Assembly (NCBI GenBank): GCA_030704615.1
Contig: CM060731.1
Location: forward strand, 31,372,001 to 31,436,000
Length of the DNA: 64,000 bases
Direction of reading: 5' to 3'
From: Takakia lepidozioides
Lineage: Eukaryota; Streptophyta; Takakiopsida; Takakiales; Takakiaceae
Part shown: positions 35,358 through 45,859 of the stretch, piece after piece
Layout: each line of letters begins with the position of its first letter
How positions within the stretch are numbered: position 1 is the stretch's first letter
The notes under the pieces: model-generated
What the model saw: only the letters and a program-made list of their open reading frames with translations
The model's database searches: none
What the model was told of the DNA's origin: nothing
Position numbers and translations under genes: made by a program

Positions 35358-36643
35358 TTAAAAACCACTGCAGTCATCTGCAATAAACTCTACCATTTCC
35401 AGTTTTTGGGTTTGAACAAAACAATACCAGTTGTTATTTAGACCTGAAGAACCATCATCAGATTGTTCTCGAACTTGTATCATGGACAACTCTGCTTTCA
35501 ACCAAGGAGGGTTTGACCGATCAATCCAAAGGCCATCGTTTGTGTGCTTATGTCTTCTGTCCGATGATCTTGAACTTTTCTGTGGACACCACCCATGGGC
35601 AGGTTGGCAGCCATATCAACCTCAACCTTACACAAACCAGGCTACAACTACATAAAGCTCCAAGCGCTGTTCAAATAAAAAAGAACAAACTACTAACAGA
35701 AGCAGTAAGGAGCTGTTTGCTGCTTGTTTGCTGCTTTACACAGAAAAAATTGTCGTTCATTTAAGCAGCTGATGATACAATCCAGTCCATCAAACATCAT
35801 CACTAATGATTCAGTCACAAACCCTCCTTAACAAACTCTATCCAGTGCTAAGTGAGCAAAGCCTTACCTTATCAAACCTGTTATCCCACCACTGTGAAGG
35901 ATCTGCAAAGAACTCCTGCCAAAGCCGTTCTCTGTTCAATGCTTGACCTGCGTGAGAACTGCAAGATTATCAGACTTTGCCAACTCCCCAATCACTTGGT
36001 CTCTATGGGAGCAACTTCAGATGACTTTCACAAGTTACTCTTTCCTCTCTGTGTCATGCACACAACAAAAAGAAACTATACAAAACATAATACGGTGCAG
36101 AAGATACCAAAGGAGCTTCTTATGGCTAAGGCCGCCCTTCAAGCCAGGCTGATTATGAGCAATACTCACATTTGTCCACTACCTGTGTTTGTGGATCATC
36201 ACCAGATTTTGCTCGACCCTGTATCATGGCAGCTAACTTAGCTTTCACCCAAGGCAGTGATCCAAAGGGCCTCATTCGTGCACTTATATCTGAAGTCTGG
36301 TGATCTCACCATGGTAGTTGAGCAGCCATAATTTGAACCACAACCTCACATAGACCAGGCTACAGCTCCAATCATCTTTCAACTAGAAGGGAACATCCTA
36401 CTTTTGAACAACCTACTAATAGTAAAAACTGCTTTTGCTGCCTTTTCCTAATGAAGAGTATTATTGTTATCAAGTGAAGCGACTAGAGATACAGTCAAGT
36501 CCACATAAGGCCAGTGTCAGTCAAAAGCCCTCCTTGACAAACTATTTCATGTCCAAGATGAAAAAAGCATACATTATGAAACCACCACTGTGAAGCATCT
36601 GAGTAAAACTCCAACCAGAGCTGTTTGTCGCTCATTGCTTGAT
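35358..36643 (-). CDS. OSB-like organellar ssDNA-binding protein, C-terminal exons (partly decayed)
   Basis: Four exon-like blocks form two duplicated pairs. Pair 1: 35947-35868 (LWQEFFADPSQWWDNRFDK, then a GTAAGG donor) and 35579-35358 (RRHKHTNDGLWI..NPPWLKAEL). Pair 2, upstream in transcription: 36643-36573 (LWLEFYSDASQWW) and about 36303-36183 (SPDFRYKCTNEALWI, then PWVKAKLAAMIQ after a frame change). A W-x-F-x-P-x-QWWDNR block followed by PDF-K-LW is the PDF motif of plant OSB proteins, which bind single-stranded DNA in mitochondria and plastids. Pair 1 joins in phase. Pair 2 has an apparent 11-base deletion that shifts frame, so either pair 2 is skipped or the gene is broken. The N-terminal OB fold was not identified. 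The stop lies only 92 bp upstream of the PPR ATG. Confidence 0.6.
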
Positions 36644-37013
36644 CTGCGTGCAGAAACTACAAGAGCATGAGACAATTGCCAGCTTCCCCTTGCATCAATC
36701 TGATCCTAACTATCTTATTTATGGGAGTGCTAATGCTTAAGCAAAGATATTTAGAAGTCCCTAACGTAACTGAGAAATGCTAAGGAACCTATCTTTCTCT
36801 CTGCCTGCTGTTCTCAGGCATGGTGTGACTGGAGTGCAATCACAGCAACATGTGTCACATCTAAGTTTGATGGGGAGGCAGTGCTATGCATATACCTGTC
36901 CTCATAGAACTGGATAACAGTGGGCTGTGATGAGCACTATGGCATTTATGAAGTAAATCCCATACGCCTGGTACATAGAAACACTCCAGATCAATACTCC
37001 CAGGAGTATGCCC

Positions 37014-37757
37014 TCAAGGGTTTGTCATGGCTACATCCTTAATGAGTACATCTGTCTCTACCCTTATATATCTCTTTTTGCCATTGGCAATTGTCGATTT
37101 GAGTTGCTCCACGCGACCACAACTATCTGTGTCACATCTGTGGTAATTACGCCTCTCCATTCTGCAGCGTGAGCTCGAAGTGATTGCATGCCCTGGAACT
37201 TGCAGGGCGAGCTCTGTCATTTCCCTTGCTCCGAGGAAAATCCTGGTAGGCATTCCCCCCAAAAAAGGGTATCCCACAGGGTCTATAATATAAAGTACGC
37301 ACATATCTCTCTCTCTTATGCAGCGAATGGAAAGAAGATAGCTATATCAAATTGTCAGATACTTGGCAAACACTGAAGGAGCTGCTGGAAGTAGGACAAG
37401 TGTGTGGATTACACTCCAATGCACGCAGTTTATAAAAACAACATAGCGTGCAAAAATATACGTGTCCATACCTTTCTTCAGTATCCCTGGAAGCTGGGGA
37501 GACGTCATAGCCATCACTCGCAAGGATTTCGAACCCAGCATTACCCAACTGGATACCCAATTCAGCTCCACGTCCTGGTCCGTTAATCTGCTGCACATTG
37601 TGAAGTTTTCCGCCTGTTCACCGCAAGTTGAAAACAGGGACTTGGGTATGACCTCCCCATGAGCGCTTAAAAGGGCGGCCGAGGACGCTACCATGCTGTG
37701 ACTGTGAGAGAGCGGAGTTCCAGAGGGAAGCAAGAAGAGAGATAAAATGCAACCCAA
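37014..37757 (-). other. Possible 5' exons upstream of the OSB-like gene
   Basis: Two minus-strand blocks have plausible splice signals: one ends near 37473 at AAG/GTATGGAC and the other begins near 37241 after CTACCAG. Joined, they keep one frame (..LGNAGFEILASDGYDVS.. into ..MTELALQVPGHAIT..), but no ATG starts that frame, and the longest ATG-started frame (from 37757, MGCILSLFLLPSGTPL) does not join in phase. No OB-fold signature was recognised. It may be leader sequence or a decayed N-terminus. Confidence 0.25.
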
Positions 37758-38525
37758 GTGCTAATCACAAACAGGCTCTCCCCCCCCCGCAATTTGAAAG
37801 AAGCATGTCAAGAACGATGAATCAGGAAATGATGCGTTGTGTATGAGATCAACTGTAATCCAAGTGCTACCACTCGATTAGAAACAGCTCCATTTCAAGG
37901 AGGAGACAAGTAAGAGAAGCTCGAGATCGCAATGACCACCCAAGGGCTTTGTACCCTCCCCTAGGGAACATTGAGCAGAATGTTCCCAAGGAAGAAACTA
38001 CGCATTTGTAAACCTAAACGACATGCCTCGGCAGGGAAAATGTATCGGGAACAGAAGCTTCAAGCGCTTTCGTTTCCTTGAACGATGGTTACCATTGGCC
38101 CCACCTGTGATGTCAATCGTAAGGGTTGGCACTGTGCACATTATTCACAAGCATCTACAACAGTTTTCTTACCATACTCTTCTAGCTGCACCTGCTTCGG
38201 ATGGAGCAGAAAAGAGAGGAGAGAAGGGTAAGGGGGAGAGTAGAATGGGGGCCCACCACCATTGCCTGATGAGGCATGCTCTTTTACAATCTGTTTCTGA
38301 CATTCCCCCTGCTAAATGAACTTATGTGTTCATTAAGATTGGTCAGCTGTTCTGGTTGGGAAACTACTCGTTCCAGGAATATCTCTCAATCTACGTGTAT
38401 CTCATCGAAGATGGTCATCAGTGCAAATCAATCTTTCAAATGATTCCATGGTTCAGGAGCTGTTTTCTGATGTCCTGCCCCTCCAAGCTTCGAGACCAGA
38501 TTTCAATTGCTAGAAGGGAAACACA

Positions 38526-40176
38526 ATGGCAGGATCCAGTGTCCTGCTCATCAGCGGCGGCATTGAGAGTGCAGCTCTTCTCTACCACTGGCGGTCCTCC
38601 TCTACTCTTCTCTATCCTTTGTAATCTCCGCATCTGCTCTTGTGCTCGATCTTGATCTTGCTCTTTCTCAGTTTGCTCCTAAGTGAACTCTGGGTTTTTT
38701 TGCACATTATCAGAGTCAGGTCCATGTAAGGTTTAAATATCCGAAATGGCTTACAATCATACTAGGAGCGTCTGCTTCTCTACCATACACGAGGGATACG
38801 GAGCAGCTGGAGAAGGAATGTCTCTACTAATCACGGAATTGGTCAATTGGATTTCGTGTGTGAGAGAGGTACTGTAAGAAAACAGGAAGTTGCATTGAAA
38901 GCCCTGAGAGAAAATCGTTACTTACTAAAACTCAACCTGAGGATTTTGGTGGATCTCTGCAATTCCCTTACTGGCACTGGATCATCTGTACTAATAACAT
39001 CATTGTCCCATCAACTGCTCTATATGTGTCCATTGCTGGTAGGTTTTGTAGAACTCATGTTTAATTTGAGAATAGGCTGTGACATTATGCCTTGGATTTG
39101 TTTTTCTTGATGAGATGAAATGGTGGGATTGGAGGTACATAAACTATGGTCAGAAGGGTGCTGCCATGGAAGAGCAGGCTTGTACTAAGCTTTGCAATCG
39201 GCTTGACCTCCAGCTTGGCTGCATTGACATGTCCTCTGTAAGTCTCCTTTTTCACGTGAGAAAACCTATGTTCTAGAGGTCATTATGTACGTCAATTGAT
39301 GGAAGGATAGTGGCTGTCACTTAAGTTTCAGGCACAGGCAGAAGTCCAGCTGCATTGCCGAAGGTCATCTTCCATGACATAGCCGTACTAATGTCATGAA
39401 GAAATTATCATGGGGTGGTCAGTAAGAGGTTCCTTCCTTAGTGGAAAGTGGGGCTGGGGGGTGTGGTGTTGGGAGTTGGTGAAATCACAGCCAGAGATCA
39501 CTTGCTTGAAATGGGTGGAGTGGCAGGTTGGAGAAGCATTTAGGGGGCTGCAGTATCCAGCAAGGCCACATGTGCCCTTGCCACACAGAAATCTGATGAT
39601 TCTGGCGCTTGGCACCAGCTATGCCTCCCAGGTTTTTATCTATAGCATTTTGTAGAAACCAACTGAATTCTGAGTTCATAACTTGTTTATGAGAATGGAT
39701 TTCTCCAGTGATTGCTTTAGGCAACTTCCAGGGACGTCAGTTCTGACCTTATGAGGATGTCCTTGCTATACTCATCTGTCATGTGCCAATGAGAGTCCTT
39801 GTATAGCCACCACTCTCTATTCTCTCAGGATGGGACTCTCGTTTCAGTCAAGTTTATTACGATACTTGGCATGTCTTGGAGATGTGCTAGCTAATATTAT
39901 TGTTTATCTTTGCTAGTGAGGTTCCTTCGAGTTTCACTGGCTGTCAGAAAGGGCGAATAATTGGCCATTGTTTGGATCAGACAGTACTGGGGCATGCATT
40001 CATGTGCTTTGGAGCACCAGTGCTTTAATAATCTCCACGGACACTATGAGAGAGATTGTCCTTATTGTGCATTTATGGAGAGTTGAATGATGGGGGGTGG
40101 CATGATTGTGATTGAAGATAGGGTCAAGAGTTATTGCATTGGCACTCAACAAAGATGACCTTGGCACCTATTCAAG
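38526..40176 (+). CDS. QueC/ExsB-like PP-loop gene, first exons
   Basis: Proposed exons are 38526-38620, 39135-39237, 39527-39631 and, less surely, 40118-40176. The first three have GT..AG borders and join in phase. Exon 1 holds the ATP-binding PP-loop (VLLISGGIESAALLYHW; Glu replaces the usual Asp of SGGxDS). Exons 1-2 give LYPLYINYGQKGAAMEEQA and KLCNRLDLQLGCIDMSS, matching the strand after the PP-loop and the following helix of 7-cyano-7-deazaguanine synthase-type proteins. Exon 3 gives HVPLPHRNLMILALGTSYA, the ARN-helix region, and exon 4 VIALALNKDDLGTYS. The family makes preQ0 with ATP and ammonia in bacteria; the role in a plant is not known to me. The C-terminal zinc-binding Cys cluster was not found before the LINE at 41.1 kb, so the gene may be truncated or have distant exons. 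Confidence 0.55.
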
Positions 40177-41139
40177 GTTTTTCCATCCCATACCGTGGTT
40201 CTTCTTCCTTCTTTTGTCCTGGGATTGGCCTTTACCCCCTTTATGATGGCTTTTCATCCGGGGAGTTGTGCAAGTATATTGCAATAGGGGGGATGGGCAG
40301 GGCGCTTGTGTCAATAAAGTTCTCATCTACGAATTTGGCTATGCAGCTCATCACAGTCATTTCTGGACAGCTTTCGAGCCACTGTAGCCACTTTGCAGCC
40401 TTCTGTGACACTGATTGCTCCCCTAAGGTCCGTTCCAAATTTTGTCCGGCGATATGGTTCCTCACTTTCATATCATAGGAAGCAACAGTAGAAGTAGGAA
40501 GAGCATTAGTGGTTCCCTGAACATGACTCCTTTGGACAATCAACTCATACAAACAGATTTGAGCTCAAAGCCTCACTCCCTTAGTCTCTTGCCCTTAGTA
40601 GTATTTCCTGCAACAAAAGAAGGTGAAGTGGCCTCACCTGGATCCATCACAGCCAACCAACCAACCAACAGGTTAGTGATCCCTATGGAACCCCAGGCTT
40701 AAACCGAACAATGGGTACACAACTTAGCAGCACCTATTTCAGCCCATGCTCCAGGGGGAGGGGGTGGTTCATGTCAGTAAGCACCCGTTCCCAAAAGGAA
40801 GGTGTTCCTAGAGCGAAGTACTCAAGCAAAGGGACACATACAGGCCTTTAGCTTGCAAAAGTAGTGATTATAGATTCAGATAGAGCATAGTCAAGTCCAT
40901 GTAAGTTAGTGATTCACGAGCTATCCACTTAGCAGATTTTCGGATTCTGAACTCCCGACATGTTTTAACTCCAGGCCGCCACTTTTTATAAACACAGATC
41001 TTAATAAACATACTTAGGTATTAAGAACAAATGAATTCATTTGTTATACCCTTCATTCTAGAGACTTCTAGAAACATAGGGTTCCCTAATGAAAAAAATA
41101 GGCTGCAATTTATTTTAATTTAGCCTAATCCCAGGATTT

Positions 41140-41140
<1 letters not shown>
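40177..41140. other. No feature recognised
   Basis: This holds the expected position of further exons of the PP-loop gene, but none was convincing. A minus-strand frame at 40552-40241 of 103 residues is unrecognised. Confidence 0.35.
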
Positions 41141-41171
<31 letters not shown>

Positions 41172-41172
41172 C

Positions 41173-43600
41173 TCATAAGACATTGTTTGCCGTAGCCTTG
41201 TGGCCATTGACCCCGCGCCCAGTTTGAACGGAACATGAAGGGACAGAAACTACGTTTGTCAGGGGCTGACTCCGGTAGTATGATTTACCTTGGAATAAAC
41301 AATTGATCCGAGATTTCCAGATATCCTCCAGAAATCCCTTCACACAAGCATCAATCTGATGTGTGTGATTTACCCAATAGCTAGACCCCAAAAGGGCCTG
41401 GGCTTTTGGCTCAGCCTCAAGATTTTCAAAGTTGTTAAACAGAGGTACAGGCACAATTTCCTTGATGGAATTGAAGAGGGTGTCCCGTTGGTGAGAATCA
41501 GGAAGTGAATATTGTCTTCAGGTTGCCCACACAACGGGCACTTACAATCCCCCTTTCCTCTCTGCGACTGTTTGTTGTTCAAAGGTAGGCTACCCGCCCT
41601 GAGTTTGAATTTCAGTCTAGTGCCAAGGGTGGGTAGACCCTTGAGGTCATCCATGATGGCCTCACCCATGTCACAGACTGGAAACAGGTTCAGGGAAGTT
41701 TTCTGCCTAACTTCATTTTCTTCAGACAATTTCCTGGCAATAGACATGGCTTCGGAAACTTCAGCTTCTAAGCCAGATTTATCCAGCAGGGTCATGGCTA
41801 GTGGACTAAGATTCAGATCCTTGAAAATCTCTTCTACCCTTTTCCGCCAGGATTTAGCCTGCTTGACAGGACGGTCCTGCTTCCAAGATATCGAGTCGAT
41901 TAACTTAGGATATCTGGTATTAGCTATACGTTGCAGCTGACCCCACCATCTGATTCTGAATTCATCGGTCGGGAGCTTAAGGGAGGAATGCCAAACCCAC
42001 CCCGAACAGCCACATTAGCTGTTTTGGAGCATGCTGACATGCACTCCTTGAGCACCCCGACTTGGATGGATTCAAGAGACTTAGCCTGGTTGGAGTTATC
42101 AACCCATACAGCAGATGCATACTCCAAGGCCGGCCTGATAACGCGGCAAAGCATGGTTTGTTTGACTTCAGAGTTGATCCCTCTGCAGCGGAAAAGTTTA
42201 GTGAGACCCAGCGCTTTGCGTTTGCCAGATTGAACCACTCTTTGAATATGTGCTTCCCAATTACAGTTGGAGGAAAACTCAACGCCAAGATAGGTGTAGG
42301 AGGGGAGAACAGGGATCTCTTGGCTTCCCCACTGCCACTTGAGATCGCCTCCTCCTTCCCCCCGGTCGTTGAATGCCACCACTGCGCATTTACTGACATT
42401 GGCCTCTAGCCCCCAAAGATTAAAGTATCTCTTCGCGCAATCTATCAGCCCCTGGAGGTTGGAAGGAGTCTCCCCTATGCCTGCGAAGTCATCCGCAAAC
42501 ATAATGGCATCACCCACCCTTAACCCAAATCCCTCACTTTCCACATCCTCCAGTAGTAGATTGATGAAAACATTGAAGAGCAGAGGGGAGAGGGTACATC
42601 CTTGAGCTACACCTTGGTCTATGTCAAAGTAGACTTCTGTCCATTAACAGTGACACAGCTTTTAGTGTGAGCATACAAGTTATGGACCACTCTCCACATC
42701 TTTCCCTTGATCCCAGAAGACCAGAGTCGGAGCCATAGACCGTCTCTCCACACAGTGTCATAGGCCTTTTTGACATCCAGGAAAAGACAAAAGTAGGTTT
42801 CCCTTCTTTTTTCCTTCCCTGGATAATCTGGCTGAGTGTATATGATCCACGCAGCCCCTGTTTCGCCGAAAGCCAGCTTGGCCTTCATGGAAACAACCTC
42901 TGGACTCCAGATCAACCTCGAGACGAGTACTTATAACTCTGCAGAATATCTTGCCACCAACTGCATTAAGAGCATGATGCCCCGATAGTTACCCGGCTCT
43001 TCTCTGTCACCTTTCTTATATAAATTGACAATGACCCCCTTCCGCCAGCGAAAGGGGGTAATTTCAGTCCTCTATATAAGGTTAAAGAGAAGAACAAGGG
43101 CCTCTATAATAGGGTCACCACCATGCTTGATAAGCCCATTGACAATGCCATCAGGGCCACCAGCTTTGTATCCGTTTAGATGCTCAATTGCTTCCGCAAT
43201 CTCAGAGGAACTAATGGGAGCGTTATAACCCTTTGAAATATACTCCAGTTCATCAGGGCTGTCTTGAATCATAGACACAGTTCTTTCTACTGTGTCATTC
43301 CATTCTTCAGAAAACGCCTCGCTGCTAGAACTAGAATTTCTGCCAAGTGTACTTTAGTGGGTTTCAAAGGTGTTGACAATGTCAGCTGTTGAAGTCAGCA
43401 CTGCACCCTTAGGGGTCCTCAGCGCTTGTACTTGCTGACAATTTTTCGGCTTGTACAGACGATGAAGGGCCAACCAGAATTTCTTGTCATTACCACCGTG
43501 GTGGTTTGAGTTTATTTCCCCGTATAACTTATCCCAATATAGTTTCTTCTGAGACCTTACAAGCTGATTGATATCTTTGCGGAGCTGGTAGTACACCGCT
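41173..43600 (-). pseudogene. Reverse transcriptase part of LINE copy A
   Basis: Several minus-strand frames together cover an RT. In order they are YYQLRKDINQLVRSQKKLYW, EIAEAIEHLNGYKAGGPDGI (the N-terminal RT motif), KGVIVNLYKKGDREEPGNYR, FLDVKKAYDTVWRDGLW (catalytic motif A), MFADDFAGIG (motif C, Phe for Tyr), LPSYTYLGVEF, and a C-terminal CKCPLCGQPEDNIHFL zinc knuckle whose last Cys is lost. Stops near 43354, 43072 and 42619 and frame changes separate them, so no active protein can be made. Confidence 0.85.
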
Positions 43601-43673
43601 TGGGGGCAGCCCCTCCGCCCAAAATGGGCAGTTGCATGCTCTGTCTGCTCGGCACTTGGGCTAGGGTTGGTCC

Positions 43674-44120
43674 TTGTGCTTAAACTTACAGCCTGCGAAT
43701 ACAGAAAAAATATTTGGCCACTCCGATAATAACACTACTCAGGGTGATTCCTGGGAAATGGTTACTTATGCCAAATCTAGAGCTTCATGTGCAGTTTTTG
43801 GGGCGAATCCCAGGATGGACGATGTGTCCTTTAAAACTACCTGCTCCAGCTTAGGCTTGGATTATGTGGCTAATGGCACCATCTCAAGATTGGATAACAG
43901 AGGTACTTTGAAGGTTTCATTGCCTAAATCTGCTACAAATAGAATCCCACATCAAATCAGCTTCAAAGAAATTTGCCAATTGACTTGTTGGAGGGCGGTC
44001 TTAGACATTGGTGATTCAATGAGGCGCTCTAGGAAGACAGTCAAGTGTGGGGACTTCAACTTGAAAGTTTCTAACCGGTTTGAAGCCCTGGAAGAGATTG
44101 ATACAAAGCAGCCTTAGTTG
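43674..44120 (+). pseudogene. ORF1-like region of LINE copy A, inverted block
   Basis: A 147-codon plus-strand frame contains DSWEMVTYAKSRASCAVFGA, DVSFKTTCSSLGLDYV and GDFNLKVSNRFEALEE. The same region is present on the minus strand in copy B (about 62200-61780), directly upstream of the endonuclease. The product is unrecognised and is called ORF1-like only by position. Confidence 0.6.
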
Positions 44121-44149
44121 GCCCTATGTGTGCTGAGACTGAGCGTCAG

Positions 44150-44345
44150 AAACCTGAAGGATTTGGCACTCTGAATGGATTGCAGGTTTACTCTAGAAGA
44201 ATTAAATCTTCACCAAGGATTTGGCACTCTGAATGGTTTGCCAATCCTTAAGGTTTACTCTAGAAGAATTAAATCTTCGCCTGAAGGATTTGGCACTCTG
44301 CATGGTTTGCCAATCCTTAAGGTTTACTCTAGACGCCCAAAATCT
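44150..44345 (+). repeat. Three tandem copies of a ~65-bp unit in LINE copy A
   Basis: The block AAGGATTTGGCACTCTGAAT, then GGTTTGCCAATCCTTAAGG and TTTACTCTAGAAG, occurs three times, the first copy shortened. Copy B has one such unit (inverse, near 61720-61765). The expansion lies between ORF1-like and endonuclease sequence. Confidence 0.75.
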
Positions 44346-44410
44346 ACACATGGGGCAACTGATCCCCCTTTACAGAGCGGTTGGTCGTCCAGGAGCAATC
44401 ATAGGCTCCC

Positions 44411-45469
44411 TAGACGGCAAACAATCCATATGCAAAAGGCTGGCTTGCGGCTGGGCACTTTCAACTTCTCGGGGTTGACTAACCAAAGGAAACAATTTGA
44501 AGTGGGACAAGTTCTTCAGTCAAATGGTATTCATATCTGTGCTGGGCAAGAGACATGGGAAACTTCGGACAAACTGGTTGGAGATGTCAACGGCTACCGT
44601 TGGTTTGGCAAGATGTGTGTGCTTAAGGTGACCTCTGCCAAGCGTGGGCAAAAAGGTGTTGGCTTCTTTGTCCGAGATTTCTTGTGTGACAATTGTGAAA
44701 TTATGAACAAGGATTTGCGGTATGAGCACAGTATCTGGCTGAAACTGAAATTGAAGGGCAGCGTGAGTAGGAAGGACCTCTTTGTGGGATGTATTTACAT
44801 GCCCACAGAGGGGACCCTTGGTGCTGACGCAGATAAAGCCTTTGACGACGTAAAGCTGGACTGTGCTAAGTTCCTCGCCAAGGGTCAGGTGGTCTTATTG
44901 GGTGACTTCAATGCCCCGGTGGGTAAAGGTCTTCACCAATGATATCATCGGACCTTTTGGTGAGGACGAGCTGAACTCTAATGGAAGACGGTTAATTAAC
45001 TGTCTGGAAGAGCTTCAGCTTTCGACCCTGAACAATAGGTCAAAAGGTGACCCGATGCAGTGGACCCGTGAGAAAACCCAAACTGGGGAACGATCCATTG
45101 TGGATTATATCATAGTGGACAAGAATCTGTTTCCCCAGTGTGCCAATGTGTTAATTGACAGAACTGATATTGGTACCTCTGACCACTTTCTGGTTTGGAC
45201 TGAGATCAAAAGGTGTTTCCCCAACAGCAAGAGATCTGTGAAACGTTCGATCCAGAAGTGGCGCATTGAAAAATTCCGAAATGAAGAGGTCAAGGCTGAG
45301 TATGTCCAGGCCTTGCAAGAGGCTCTGCCCAACTTTGTCCATTCGCTCCAAGACCTTCAATCTCGTGCTGGCAATGCAAGAAATGAAGTCGAAAGAGCGG
45401 TGGACCCTTGGGAGAGTTTCGTCTCTCTTCTGTGGCTGAAAAGATCATTGGGAGGAAACTAATTGTCTG
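44411..45469 (+). pseudogene. APE-type endonuclease of LINE copy A, inverted block
   Basis: Two overlapping plus-strand frames give an endonuclease/exonuclease/phosphatase-fold domain. The landmarks are LRLGTFNFSGLTNQR, the catalytic Glu in CAGQETWE, GVGFFVRDFL, VGCIYMPTEGTLG, VVLLGDFNAPVGKG (Asp and Asn), SIVDYIIVD and the terminal TSDHFLVW (Ser-Asp-His). A frameshift near 44935 (within GKGLHQ) splits the domain. Catalytic residues are otherwise kept, so the copy is fairly recent. Confidence 0.85.
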
Positions 45470-45582
45470 CGGTAGAGCTGTTAATTGGTGGACCAATTAG
45501 ATCAAACTCAAGATTGCCGAGAGACGAGCGCTCTATAAAGAGTGCTGCAGAATGAAAGTCAATAATGACCTTTGGGTTAGGT

Positions 45583-45836
45583 AGGGGTCCACTTGTTACC
45601 TTTAGAGATCACCACTCCAGAGGAGCTGCAGGGAATGGCCCGCGTAGACTTGTTCTAAAGAGGGAGAGGCCCCAGACTCTCCAACTAAATCCAATGTACT
45701 ACCTTACCCAAAGCAGAGTGCTTCAGGTCAAAACAAACCAAGACACGAGGTCGCAAGGCCGGCATTTAGTCACAGAGACATTTATCTACTCCCATTTCAA
45801 GTCCACCCAATGTCGATAGGCTTCCTAGAGGGCAGG
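45583..45836 (-). repeat. 5' leader of LINE copy A, matching copy B
   Basis: This matches 62320-62575 in the same orientation over its full length, including AGGAGCTGCAGGGAATGGCC, CTCTCCAACTAAATCCA and CAAGGCCGGCATTT. It anchors the 5' end of the element on the right side of copy A. Confidence 0.85.
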
Positions 45837-45859
45837 GAGAGAGAGAGAGAGAGAGAGAG

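Larger units (their letters stand above)
41141..45859 (-). mobile_element. LINE copy A with an internal ~2-kb inversion, bounded by (GA)n
   Basis: In element orientation (minus) the order is: 5' leader (45836-45583, sense), an inverted block (45582-43601) holding ORF1-like and endonuclease sequence on the plus strand, then reverse transcriptase (43600-41173, sense). The 5' leader matches 62320-62575 of copy B closely. Copy B keeps leader, ORF1, endonuclease and RT start collinear, so the block in A is inverted. Both outer edges are (GA)n tracts (41141-41166 and 45837-45859). The element is a non-LTR retrotransposon with an APE-type endonuclease and no RNase H; I do not assign a clade. Confidence 0.85.

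Noticed and set aside
42062-42409. Plus-strand frames opposite the reverse transcriptase.
   Set aside because: They are antisense to recognised RT motifs.
43601-45582. Two separate head-to-head LINE insertions at 41-46 kb.
   Set aside because: The leader, the junction bases and copy B show one element with an internal inversion.
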